Source: Oerskovia flava
GTDB taxonomy: Bacteria > Actinomycetota > Actinomycetes > Actinomycetales > Cellulomonadaceae
NCBI RefSeq assembly: GCF_026163685.1
Contig: NZ_JAOXSR010000010.1
Span: forward strand, 16,653 to 80,652
Length of the DNA stretch: 64,000 nt
Direction of reading: 5' to 3'
The first letter of the stretch is position 1. Every line of letters starts with the position of its first letter. Below, piece after piece: positions 8,252 through 15,980 of the stretch. Below the pieces are notes generated by a model that was given only the letters and a program-made list of their open reading frames with translations, was not told where the DNA came from and ran no database searches. The position numbers were made by a program, and so were the translations under genes.

Positions 8252-9100
8252 TCAGGGGGCGACGACGGGGCCGTAGGCGTCCGGGCGGCGGTCACGGAAG
8301 AACTGCCAGCGCTCGCGCACCTCACGGATCTGGCCGAGGTCGAGGTCCCGCAGGACGAGCTCGTCCTCGCTCGACGACGCGACCTCGCCGACGTGGTTGC
8401 CGTCGGGTCCCACCGCGTAGGAGCTGCCGTAGAAGCTCACGGCCTCGTCCCCGTACTCGTTGTCCTCGCGCCCGACACGGTTGTTCGCGACGACGAAGTA
8501 GCCGTTGGCCGCGGCGGCGGCGGGCTGCTCGATCTCCCACAGCCGGTTGGAGACGCCGGGCGCGGTGGCGTTGGGGTTGAAGACGATCTCGGCCCCGTTC
8601 AGGGCGAGCACGCGCCAGCCCTCGGGGAAGTGCCGGTCGTAGCAGATGTTGACCCCGATGCGCCCGACGGCGGTCTCGAAGACCGGGTACCCGAGGTTGC
8701 CGGGACGGAAGTAGAACTTCTCCCAGAACTTCGGCAGGTGCGGGATGTGGTGCTTGCGGTACTTGCCGAGGTAGGTGCCGTCCGCGTCCACGACCGCCGC
8801 CGTGTTGTAGAGCACCCCGGGCTGGTCCTCCTCGTAGACGGGCAGGACGAGCACGACCCCGAGCTCCTTGGCGAGCGCGGCGAAGCGCTCGACCGTCGGG
8901 CCGGGGACCGACTCGGCGTAGTCGTAGTAGGCGGTGTCCTGCGTGATGCCGAAGTACGGGCCGTAGAACAGCTCCTGGAACGCGACGACCTGTGCGCCGC
9001 GGGACGCGGCCTCGCGGGTCCAGCGCTCGTGGAGCGCGATCATCGACTCCTTGTCACCTGTCCAGCGTGCCTGGGTGAATGCAACGCGAACGACGCTCAT
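8252..9100 (-). CDS. Nitrilase-superfamily N-carbamoyl amidohydrolase (beta-ureidopropionase type), copy 1
   Basis: Carbon-nitrogen hydrolase, 282 aa, expected to convert N-carbamoyl-beta-alanine or a similar N-carbamoyl amino acid to the amino acid, CO2 and ammonia. The Glu-Lys-Cys triad is present: Glu43 in VAFQELFYGP, Lys in GKYRKHHIPH, Cys in VNICYDRHFPEG. GGAGG sits 4 nt before the ATG. It is the first gene of the long minus-strand operon. A closely similar second copy lies at 12443-13285 (about 85-90% identical by eye). Confidence 0.93.
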   Translation of the reverse strand: MSVVRVAFTQARWTGDKESMIALHERWTREAASRGAQVVAFQELFYGPYFGITQDTAYYDYAESVPGPTVERFAALAKELGVVLVLPVYEEDQPGVLYNTAAVVDADGTYLGKYRKHHIPHLPKFWEKFYFRPGNLGYPVFETAVGRIGVNICYDRHFPEGWRVLALNGAEIVFNPNATAPGVSNRLWEIEQPAAAAANGYFVVANNRVGREDNEYGDEAVSFYGSSYAVGPDGNHVGEVASSSEDELVLRDLDLGQIREVRERWQFFRDRRPDAYGPVVAP

Positions 9101-9285
9101 GGGGCCTCCGGCGGATCTCGACGGGCAGGACCCGTCGGTGCGACTGACGACTGTGCCGGCTCGACCGCCGACGAATGTGACTCTGCTGCGTGAACATTTC
9201 TGCGGCGTAACCGGGGGTTTCGGTCTCGGGTCCGTGCGTGTCGGCGGCGTAAACACTCCGGGACGGGGCCCTGCGAGGGGGCACC
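9101..9285. promoter_or_regulatory. Divergent promoter region of mocR and the catabolic operon, with direct repeats
   Basis: This 185-nt gap separates the divergent hydrolase operon and mocR-type gene. GCGGCGTAA occurs twice in the same orientation, at 9202-9210 and 9244-9252, exactly 42 bp apart (four helical turns). MocR regulators commonly bind direct repeats spaced by whole turns, so these are good operator candidates. No convincing -10/-35 pair could be fixed. Confidence 0.55.
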
Positions 9286-10650
9286 ATGAACCCCATGGAG
9301 CCCGTCGCAGCCACGTCCTCCCTCGCCTCGCAGGTGGTCGACCGCAGCCCGCGGGGCATCGCCGCGACCGTCGCGCGGCTGGTGCGGACCGGTGTCCTGG
9401 CGCCCGGCGACCGGTTGCCGACCGTGCGGGTGCTCGCGCACGAGCTCGGGGTGAGCCCGGCGACGGTGAGCGGCGCGTTCCAGGCGCTGTCCGCCGTCGG
9501 GCTGGTGGTCTCGCGCGGGCGGGCGGGGACGTACGTCCTCCCCGAGCCCTCGAGCTGGCTCCCGCCGCGCTACCGCTCGATGGCCCACCCGGCGCACGAC
9601 GTTCCACGGCTCGACCTGTCCAGCGGCACGCCGGACCCCCAGCTCCTGCCGGTGCTGGGCCCCGCCCTCGCCCGGGCCGCGCAGCACGCGCCCGCGGCCC
9701 AGACGGGCAGCTACCTGGCGGCGCCGGTGCTCGACGCCCTCGAGGCCCTCCTGCGCGCGTCGTGGCCGTTCGCCCCGCAACGCGTCACCGTGGTCGACGG
9801 CGCGCTCGACGCGATGGGCCGCGCGCTCGACCAGGTGACGGGCTTCGGCGACCGGGTAGCGGTCGAGGACCCCGGGTTCCCGCCCGTGTTCGACCTCCTC
9901 GAGCAGATGGGTCTCGAGCGCGTCCCCGTCGAGCTCGACGAGCACGGCGTGCGGCCCACCGCGCTGGCCGCCGCCCTCGCCCAGGGGGTGCGCGCCGTCG
10001 TCCTGCAGCCGCGCGCGCACAACCCGACGGGCCGCAGCCTGTCCCCCACACGAGCACGCGAGCTCGCCGCGCTGCTGCGCCGGCACGGGCCCGGGGTGGT
10101 CGTGATCGAGGACGACCACTCGGGGGAGATCGCCTCCGCGCGGGACGTGAGCCTCGGGACGTACCTGCCCGACCGCGTCGTGCACGTGCGCTCGTACTCC
10201 AAGTCGCACGGGCCGGACCTGCGCATCGCTGCGGTCGGGGGTCCCGCGACCGTGCTCGACCCGATGGTCGCCCGCCGGATGCTCGGCCCCGGCTGGACGA
10301 GCCGGCTCCTGCAGCGGGTGCTCGCCGACCTGCTCACCGACTCCGCCGCGATCGCCGCCGTCGCGCACGCCCGCCGCCTGTACTTCGCGCGGCAGCGCAC
10401 CCTCGTCGAGGCCCTCGCCGCCCACGGCGTGCAGGTGCGCGCCGGTGACGGGGTGAACCTGTGGCTGCCGGTGCACGACGAGCGCACCGCCCTGGTCCGC
10501 CTGGAGGCGGCCGGCATCCGCGTCGCCCCCGGCGCACCGTTCCGGGCGCGGCGCACGGACAGCGCCGGGCACGTGCGGGTCACGGTCGGCCTGCTGCGCG
10601 ACGACGCCGAGACCGTCGCCCGGGCGCTCGCCCTCGCGTCGGTCGCCTGA
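9286..10650 (+). CDS. MocR-type regulator (GntR winged helix + aminotransferase-like domain)
   Basis: 454 aa. Residues about 10-75 form a GntR winged helix (GDRLPTVRVLAHELGVSPATV), followed by a fold-type I aminotransferase-like domain. PLP contacts are visible: HNPTGRSLSP, DDHSGEIA, and the Schiff-base lysine in SYSKSHGPDLR. Such proteins are transcription regulators that sense PLP adducts or amino compounds, not usually enzymes. The start at 9286 is favoured by GAGGGG upstream; ATG 9295 is an alternative. It is divergent from the hydA/aminotransferase operon, so beta-alanine or another amine made by that pathway is a plausible effector (inference). It converges on the molybdopterin oxidoreductase with a 27-nt gap. 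Confidence 0.92.
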   Translation: MNPMEPVAATSSLASQVVDRSPRGIAATVARLVRTGVLAPGDRLPTVRVLAHELGVSPATVSGAFQALSAVGLVVSRGRAGTYVLPEPSSWLPPRYRSMAHPAHDVPRLDLSSGTPDPQLLPVLGPALARAAQHAPAAQTGSYLAAPVLDALEALLRASWPFAPQRVTVVDGALDAMGRALDQVTGFGDRVAVEDPGFPPVFDLLEQMGLERVPVELDEHGVRPTALAAALAQGVRAVVLQPRAHNPTGRSLSPTRARELAALLRRHGPGVVVIEDDHSGEIASARDVSLGTYLPDRVVHVRSYSKSHGPDLRIAAVGGPATVLDPMVARRMLGPGWTSRLLQRVLADLLTDSAAIAAVAHARRLYFARQRTLVEALAAHGVQVRAGDGVNLWLPVHDERTALVRLEAAGIRVAPGAPFRARRTDSAGHVRVTVGLLRDDAETVARALALASVA

Positions 10651-10677
10651 GATGCACCCCGCCGGTCGGCGGCGGGC

Positions 10678-12354
10678 TCAGCCCACGCGCACCTCGACCG
10701 CGTGCCAGCCCGACGCCCCGTCGGGTGCGGGCGCGGCGACCTCGGAGGTCTGGACGGTGCCCTCGGCATCCGTCGCGCGGACGGTCAGCCGGTGCGTCCC
10801 CGGCGCCGCGTCCCAGCGGTAGAGCCACTGCCGCCACGTGTCGGCCGAGACGGTCTCGGCGAGCTCGGCCTGCGCCCAGTCACCGTCGTCGACGCGGACC
10901 TCGACACCCGCGACCCCGGTGTGCTGCGCCCACGCGACGCCGGCGACCACCACCTGCCCCGCCTGCACGTCGGTCCGAGGGGTGTCGATGCGGGACGCGA
11001 GCTTGATCGGCCCCCGCTCCGACCACCCGCGGGTCGACCAGTACGCGACGTCGTCGGCGAAGCGCGTGACCTTGAGCTCGGTGACCCACTTCGTGGCCGA
11101 GACGTACCCGTAGAGGCCCGGGACCACCAGGCGCGCCGGGAAGCCGTGCGCCAACGGCAGCGGCTCGCCGTTCATCCCCACGGCCAGCAGGCACTGGCGG
11201 TCGGGGTCGGTGAGCACCTCGAGCGGGGTGCTCGCGGTCCAGCCGTCGGCGCTCGTCGAGAGCACCATGTCGGCGCCCTCGCGCACGCCCGCACGCGCCA
11301 GGAGCTCACGCACCGGGTATCCCAGCCACAGGGCGTTGCCCACGAGGTCGCCCCCGACCGCGTTCGACACGCACGTCAGGGTCACGTGGTACTCCACCAG
11401 CGGCAGGTCCAGCAGCTCGTCGAACGTGATCTCGAGCGGCTGGTCCACCATCCCGGTGATCTGCAACGTCCAGGTCTCGGGGTCGACCTGCGGCACCCGC
11501 AGCGCGGTGTCGATGCGGTAGAACTCGCCGTTCGGGGTGACGTACGGCGCCAGGCCCGGCACCCCGGTCTCCGCCCCCGCCGGCACCGCCGGCGCGGGGC
11601 TCGCGGCCCGGGGCAGGCGCAGCAGGTCGCGGGCGGACGTCGCCGCCCGCGCGCCCGCCGAGACCATCCGGGCGCCGGCGGCCACCAGCACGGCGGCGGC
11701 CGCCGACACCCCCGTCAGGGCCAGGAACCGGCGCCGGTCGACGAGCTCGCGCTCGCGCGCGGCGTCCAGGGGTGACTCCGCGGGTGCCGACGCCGGGAAC
11801 CCCGTCGCTTCCACCCGCTCCCTCGCGCGCGCCTCGTCCCGCCACGCCCGCAGCCGCAGCACGACGAGGCGCAGGACCAGCGCCGCCACGACGACGCCGA
11901 CGACGGTCGGCAGCGCCCACACCGGGCTCGCGCCGGGCCGGGTCGCGGCGACCAGCGCACCGACGGCGCCCACACCGAGCAGGAGCAGCGCGCCCGCCGG
12001 CGGCCGGCGCAGCTGGAGGGCACCGGCCAGGGCGGCACCCAGCGCGAGGACGACGACCATCGTGCCGAGGAGGACGGCCTTGTCCGCGGTGCCGAAGGTC
12101 GCGATCGCCCAGTCCTTGAGCCAGCCGGGAACCTGGTCGACGACGCCGGCCCCCGCCGCGAACAGCGGGCTGGCCGCCGGGGCGACGAGCGCGGCGACGA
12201 CCTCGGCGACCGCGAACCCCACGAGCGCGGCCACGACGCCGGCACCGGCCGCCCACCCCGTGAAGGTGCGGCCGACGGTGCCCTGCCGGGCCGCGGTCCG
12301 GTCGGTCTGCGGCACCGGGCCGGGGTCCGCCGTCGGGCGGGGACTGTCGCTCAT
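10678..12354 (-). CDS. Membrane-anchored molybdopterin-dependent oxidoreductase (sulfite oxidase-like)
   Basis: 558 aa. The N-terminal third has about four to five hydrophobic segments (residues about 25-190). An RRR-F stretch then begins a further hydrophobic segment and linker, and the sulfite-oxidase Mo-cofactor domain follows from about 260. The molybdenum-ligating Cys lies in TLTCVSNAVGG, and the C-terminal 100 residues look like the dimerisation domain (VAWAQHTGVAGVEVRVDDGDW). No haem domain is seen. The ATG at 12354 is where the membrane part begins; no strong ribosome site precedes it. It lies between the two hydrolase copies. Substrate is unknown; such actinobacterial proteins are usually annotated only as oxidoreductases. 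Confidence 0.88.
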   Translation of the reverse strand: MSDSPRPTADPGPVPQTDRTAARQGTVGRTFTGWAAGAGVVAALVGFAVAEVVAALVAPAASPLFAAGAGVVDQVPGWLKDWAIATFGTADKAVLLGTMVVVLALGAALAGALQLRRPPAGALLLLGVGAVGALVAATRPGASPVWALPTVVGVVVAALVLRLVVLRLRAWRDEARARERVEATGFPASAPAESPLDAARERELVDRRRFLALTGVSAAAAVLVAAGARMVSAGARAATSARDLLRLPRAASPAPAVPAGAETGVPGLAPYVTPNGEFYRIDTALRVPQVDPETWTLQITGMVDQPLEITFDELLDLPLVEYHVTLTCVSNAVGGDLVGNALWLGYPVRELLARAGVREGADMVLSTSADGWTASTPLEVLTDPDRQCLLAVGMNGEPLPLAHGFPARLVVPGLYGYVSATKWVTELKVTRFADDVAYWSTRGWSERGPIKLASRIDTPRTDVQAGQVVVAGVAWAQHTGVAGVEVRVDDGDWAQAELAETVSADTWRQWLYRWDAAPGTHRLTVRATDAEGTVQTSEVAAPAPDGASGWHAVEVRVG

Positions 12355-12442
12355 GCCCCTAGCGTGCGCCGTCGGCGCGTGGTTTGTCGCGTCCGGTACC
12401 GGACCGAGACGTGCCGGTCCGCGGGCCGCAGCCGGGGTGCCG

Positions 12443-13285
12443 CTACGGCGCGACGATCGGCCCGTAGGCGTCCGGGCGCCGGTCGCGGTAGAACTGCCAG
12501 CGCTCGCGGACCTCACGGATCTGCTCGAGGTCGACGTCGCGGACGATGAACCCGGGCTCCGACCCGCTCGCCATGTCGCCGACGAGGTTGCCGTCGGGTC
12601 CGACGACGTACGAGCTGCCGTAGAAGGTCACGGCCTCGTCCCCGTACTCGTTGTCCTCGCGCCCCACTCGGTTGTTCGCCGCGACGAAGTACCCGTTGGC
12701 GGCGGCCGCGGCGGGCTGCTCGATCTCCCACAGCCGGTTGGAGATCCCGGGCGCGGTCGCGTTGGGGTTGAAGACGATCTCGGCGCCGTTGAGCCCCAGC
12801 GTCCGCCAGCCCTCGGGGAAGTGCCGGTCGTAGCAGATGTTCACCCCGACCCTCCCGATCGCGGTGTCCCACACCGGCCAGCCGAGGTTGCCCGGACGGA
12901 AGTAGAACTTCTCCCAGAACTTCGGCAGGTGCGGCAGGTGGTGCTTGCGGTACTTGCCGAGGTACGTGCCGTCGGCGTCGACCACGGCGGCCGTGTTGTA
13001 GAGGATCCCGGGCGACTCCTCCTCGTACACCGGGAGCACCAGCACCACGCCGAGCTCGCGGGCGAGCGCGGCGAACCGTTCGACGGTCGGGCCGGGGACC
13101 GGCTCCGCGTAGGCGTAGTAGGCCGGGTCCTGCGTGATCCCGAAGTACGGCCCGTAGAACAGCTCCTGGAACGCGACGACCTGCGCGCCGTCGGCCGCGG
13201 CCTCACGGGTCCAGCGCTCGTGGAGCGCGATCATCGACTCCTTGTCACCCGTCCACGTCGCCTGGGTGATCGCCACTCGCACCAT
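12443..13285 (-). CDS. Nitrilase-superfamily N-carbamoyl amidohydrolase, copy 2
   Basis: 280 aa paralogue of the gene at 8252-9100. The triad is the same (Glu in VAFQELFYGP, Lys in GKYRKHHLPH, Cys in VNICYDRHFPEG), and by eye about 85-90% of residues match. Differences cluster in a few positions, such as IGRVG versus VGRIG and the C-terminal SEPGFIVRD versus SEDELVLRD. GGAGGAGG precedes the ATG. It is not in the catabolic operon: the Mo oxidoreductase gene lies downstream (88 nt) and a PPOX-fold gene upstream. No insertion-sequence remains flank it. It could hydrolyse a different N-carbamoyl substrate or simply add dosage. Confidence 0.92.
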   Translation of the reverse strand: MVRVAITQATWTGDKESMIALHERWTREAAADGAQVVAFQELFYGPYFGITQDPAYYAYAEPVPGPTVERFAALARELGVVLVLPVYEEESPGILYNTAAVVDADGTYLGKYRKHHLPHLPKFWEKFYFRPGNLGWPVWDTAIGRVGVNICYDRHFPEGWRTLGLNGAEIVFNPNATAPGISNRLWEIEQPAAAAANGYFVAANNRVGREDNEYGDEAVTFYGSSYVVGPDGNLVGDMASGSEPGFIVRDVDLEQIREVRERWQFYRDRRPDAYGPIVAP

Positions 13286-13430
13286 CGCACGTCCTCCTCC
13301 TCGAGTCCCGCCTGCTGCGCCCGGCAGCCCCACGTCCTGCTGCGCACTGCCACCATCTCGCGGATGCTCCCGCGCAGCACCCCGGGAGCCGAGGTCGGAC
13401 GCTGCCGACGCCACGACCCAGGGATCGTGC

Positions 13431-13853
13431 TCAGAAGCCGCGCAGCTTCTCCGGGGCGATCCGCAGGATCACGGAGTACTCCTCGTGGAACTGCGCGGGG
13501 GTCATCCCGATGCCGCGCATGGGTTCGGAGTACTTGGCGTCGTAGGCGTCCCGCTCGGCCTCCGTCAGGCCGGCGTCGTCGATGGCGGCCGCACCCACGA
13601 GGACGATCACGTCGTCGCCCGTGCGGGTGCTGTTGAGATGCAGCGCCACGCGCGGGTTCGCCCGCACGTTGCGGAGCTTGGCCGTGGCGGGCTGGCTCGC
13701 GACGACCAGCCCGTCACCCGTCCGAACGAACCACACCGGGGTGGGCTGCGGGGTGCCGTGAGGATCCACGGTGACGAGCCAGGCGACCGGCTCCTCCGCA
13801 AGACGCCCCGCCGCCCGCGCACCGAGGTCGGTCGAGGTGTCGATGACGCTCAC
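13431..13853 (-). CDS. PPOX-class F420-dependent oxidoreductase (Rv3369/TIGR03667-like)
   Basis: Split beta-barrel flavin/deazaflavin-binding protein, 140 aa. The conserved stretch is AWLVTVDPHGTPQPTPVWFV, followed by ATAKLRNVRANPRVALHL and an ending typical of the Rv3369 family (TPAQFHEEYSVILRI). The GTG start at 13853 overlaps the TGA of the CoA-binding gene by 4 nt (GTGA), so the two are coupled. The frame is open upstream, but only this start fits the overlap and the family length. The reaction is probably F420H2-dependent reduction of an unknown compound. Confidence 0.88.
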   Translation of the reverse strand: MSVIDTSTDLGARAAGRLAEEPVAWLVTVDPHGTPQPTPVWFVRTGDGLVVASQPATAKLRNVRANPRVALHLNSTRTGDDVIVLVGAAAIDDAGLTEAERDAYDAKYSEPMRGIGMTPAQFHEEYSVILRIAPEKLRGF

Positions 13854-14347
13854 GCCGCACCCTCCGCCCTGGTGCCGCCCGACGACCGCGCCGGTGCTCC
13901 CGGACCGAGTCGCGGCCATTCGATGGCCGGGCACCGGTCCACGACCATGTCGGCGCCTGCCGCCCGGACCCGTGCGGCAGCGTCCGCGTCGATCACGCCG
14001 AGCTGGAACCACACCGCCTTCGCACCGACCGCGAGCGCCTCGTCCGCGACAGCCCCGGCGAGCTCGGAGCGGACGAAGACGTCGACGACGTCGACCGGGA
14101 ACGGCACGTCCGCGAGCGATGCGTACCCCTGCTCGCCGTGCACCGTCTCGGCCCTCGGGTGCACGGGCACGATCCGCTTGCCCTGCTGCTGCAGGAGGCG
14201 CGCGACGCCGTAGGCCGCACGGGAGGTGTTGTTCGACAGCCCGACGACCGCCCAGGTCGTCGAGCCGTCGAGCACCCGCCGGATCGTCTCGTCGGAGGTG
14301 AGCGGCTGTGCGTCCGTGCCCGGTGTCGGGAGCGTGTCGTAGCTCAT
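13850..14347 (-). CDS. CoA-binding domain protein (YccU-like)
   Basis: 165 aa, a single CoA-binding Rossmann domain. AVVGLSNNTSRAAYGVARLL is the nucleotide-binding loop and WFQLGVIDADAAARVRAAG the second conserved region, followed by DRCPAIEW. Members are small cytosolic proteins related to the CoA-binding domain of succinyl-CoA synthetase; the function is not established. The stop overlaps the start of the PPOX gene by 4 nt, so the two are co-translated. Confidence 0.88.
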   Translation of the reverse strand: MSYDTLPTPGTDAQPLTSDETIRRVLDGSTTWAVVGLSNNTSRAAYGVARLLQQQGKRIVPVHPRAETVHGEQGYASLADVPFPVDVVDVFVRSELAGAVADEALAVGAKAVWFQLGVIDADAAARVRAAGADMVVDRCPAIEWPRLGPGAPARSSGGTRAEGAA

Positions 14348-14388
14348 ACCGGGCGCAACCTGACAGGCGACCCGCGTATTCCGCCGGG

Positions 14389-14907
14389 TCAGGGGGCGAG
14401 GGCGATCGCGAACGCGGCTGCCGCGAACGTGCAGACGACGGTCCGCACGTGGTTCCAGGGGAGCCACCGCGCGAGGAAGGCCGGCCAGAACGTGGCGAGC
14501 GCCGCCGTCGGCCCCTCCTCCTGAGCGGTCCCGGTCTGCGTGACGCCCCGCGCAGCGACCTCGAGGCGGTCGTTGAGCGGGACGTTCGCCGCGCCGGTCA
14601 CGAGCACGGCACCGAGGAGGTAGGACGCTGCGCCGACCACCGTCCACACCGCGCCCGGTCGCCCGCTCGCCAGGGCGACGACGGCGCTGGCGATGCTCAC
14701 GAGGGCCGTCCCGCCGAGCAGCAGCATGAGGGGTGGACGCATCGCCGTGCGGTTGATCATGGCCATGGTCCACGCACCGTGCGTGGGCCCGGCCGCGCGC
14801 AGCCCCGCACCGACGAACGTCGAGAAGGCGAAGAGCACGCCTGCGCTCAGCCCCGACCCGACGCACGCCACGAGGACCAGCCACCCGTCGGCGTCGACGG
14901 CGCTCAC
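14389..14907 (-). CDS. DUF1772 membrane protein (anthrone oxygenase-like)
   Basis: 172 aa with four hydrophobic segments (about 8-32, 55-75, 85-105, 150-170). The central region (AMINRTAMRPPLMLLLGG and ANVPLNDRLE) matches DUF1772, a family related to noranthrone monooxygenase. The GTG start at 14907 overlaps the TGA of the NmrA-like gene by 4 nt, so both form a small operon. The real reaction is unknown; in bacteria the family often sits beside NmrA/SDR genes, as here. Confidence 0.83.
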   Translation of the reverse strand: MSAVDADGWLVLVACVGSGLSAGVLFAFSTFVGAGLRAAGPTHGAWTMAMINRTAMRPPLMLLLGGTALVSIASAVVALASGRPGAVWTVVGAASYLLGAVLVTGAANVPLNDRLEVAARGVTQTGTAQEEGPTAALATFWPAFLARWLPWNHVRTVVCTFAAAAFAIALAP

Positions 14908-15821
14908 CCTCGCTCACCCGCCCAGGCCGCGGCCTCGCGCCGCGCGAACTCGCCGAAGGCGCGCGGCGCGCGACCGAGCGCCTGCCGCACGCCGTCGGTC
15001 ACGTGGGCGCCGCGCCCGTCGAGCACCTCGGTGAACAGGTACCGCATGAGGTCCACGACGTCGTCCGGGAGCCCGTCGGCACGCAGCCCGGCGGAGAACT
15101 CGTCGAGGGTGATCGGCACGAACGTCACCTCGCGGCCGCTCGCGGCCCCGATCTCGGCGACGACCTCGGTGAAGGTGAGCAGGTGCGGGCCCGTCAGCTC
15201 GTAGACCTGTCCGGCGTGGCCGTCGTCCGTGAGGGCGGCGACCGCGACGTCGGCGATGTCCTCCACGTCGACGAACGGCTCGGTGACGTCGCCCACGGGG
15301 AGCGCCAGGACGCCGTCGAGCACGGGGCCGAGGAGGAAGCTCTCGCTGAAGTTCTGGGCGAAGAACGCGCACCGCACGACCGTGCGCTCCGGGAAGACGA
15401 CGGCGACGCTCGCCTCGGCACGCTGCGCCTCCGTCTCGCCGCGCCCCGAGAGCAGGACGAGCCGGCGCACGCCCGCCTCGCGCGCCGCCGCGGCGAACCG
15501 GGTGACGGTCTCAGGAGCGCCGGGGATCGCGAGGTCGGGTGCGTACGCGACGTACGCCGCGACCGCGCCGTCGAGCGCGGGAGCCCAGGTGGACTCGTCG
15601 TCCCAGTCGAAGGGCGTCGATCCCGGGCCTGAGACCGAGCGCGAGGCGCGCCGCACGGGGACGCCGAGCGCGTCGAGGCGGTCCGCGACACGGCGTCCCG
15701 TCTTGCCCGTCGCGCCGAGGACGAGGACGGTGCCACCGCCCGGGGACGGCGAGGGGGCGACGGTCGTGCCGGTCGTGGGCTGCGAGGTCGGGGTCTGCGA
15801 GGTCATCGTCTCTGAGGTCAT
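14904..15821 (-). CDS. NmrA-like NAD(P)-binding protein
   Basis: 305 aa. After a Thr/Ser/Pro-rich tail of about 28 residues comes the Rossmann motif LVLGATGKTGRRV. FFAQNFSESFLLG, VTEPFVDVEDIADVAVAAL and YELTGPHLLTFTEV are typical of the NmrA/HSCARG-type atypical SDR group, which binds NAD(P) and may act as a redox sensor or reductase. GGAG lies 6 nt before the ATG. It is divergent from an AraC-type regulator across a 159-nt gap with a 10-bp inverted repeat, and is likely regulated by it. Confidence 0.88.
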   Translation of the reverse strand: MTSETMTSQTPTSQPTTGTTVAPSPSPGGGTVLVLGATGKTGRRVADRLDALGVPVRRASRSVSGPGSTPFDWDDESTWAPALDGAVAAYVAYAPDLAIPGAPETVTRFAAAAREAGVRRLVLLSGRGETEAQRAEASVAVVFPERTVVRCAFFAQNFSESFLLGPVLDGVLALPVGDVTEPFVDVEDIADVAVAALTDDGHAGQVYELTGPHLLTFTEVVAEIGAASGREVTFVPITLDEFSAGLRADGLPDDVVDLMRYLFTEVLDGRGAHVTDGVRQALGRAPRAFGEFARREAAAWAGERG

Positions 15822-15900
15822 GGGAGTCTCCTGTCGGGGGGCCGCAGCAGGTGGTCCGGTGCGGCGGTCGTGCGGACACCGTCAGTCAACTGGCAGATCG

Positions 15901-15948
15901 CGAGACGATCCATGGTCAAGACGCTCGACCGCATGCGTGATCGTCTCG
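15901..15948. promoter_or_regulatory. 10-bp perfect inverted repeat between nmrA-like and araC-type genes
   Basis: CGAGACGATC at 15901-15910 and its exact complement GATCGTCTCG at 15939-15948 are separated by 28 bp (38 bp centre to centre). They lie in the only divergent gap of this gene pair, just before the araC-type gene. An operator for that regulator is the simplest reading. Confidence 0.55.
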
Positions 15949-15980
15949 ACTGCACCGCGGGCCGGCGCTACCGTGGAGCC

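Noticed and set aside
10678..12354. Haem-containing nitrate reductase or complete sulfite dehydrogenase
   Set aside because: Only the Mo-cofactor and dimerisation domains plus membrane anchors are present. No haem-binding or FAD domain is seen.
8252..13285. Transposon-mediated duplication of the hydrolase gene
   Set aside because: No transposase, terminal inverted repeats or target duplications were seen around either copy.
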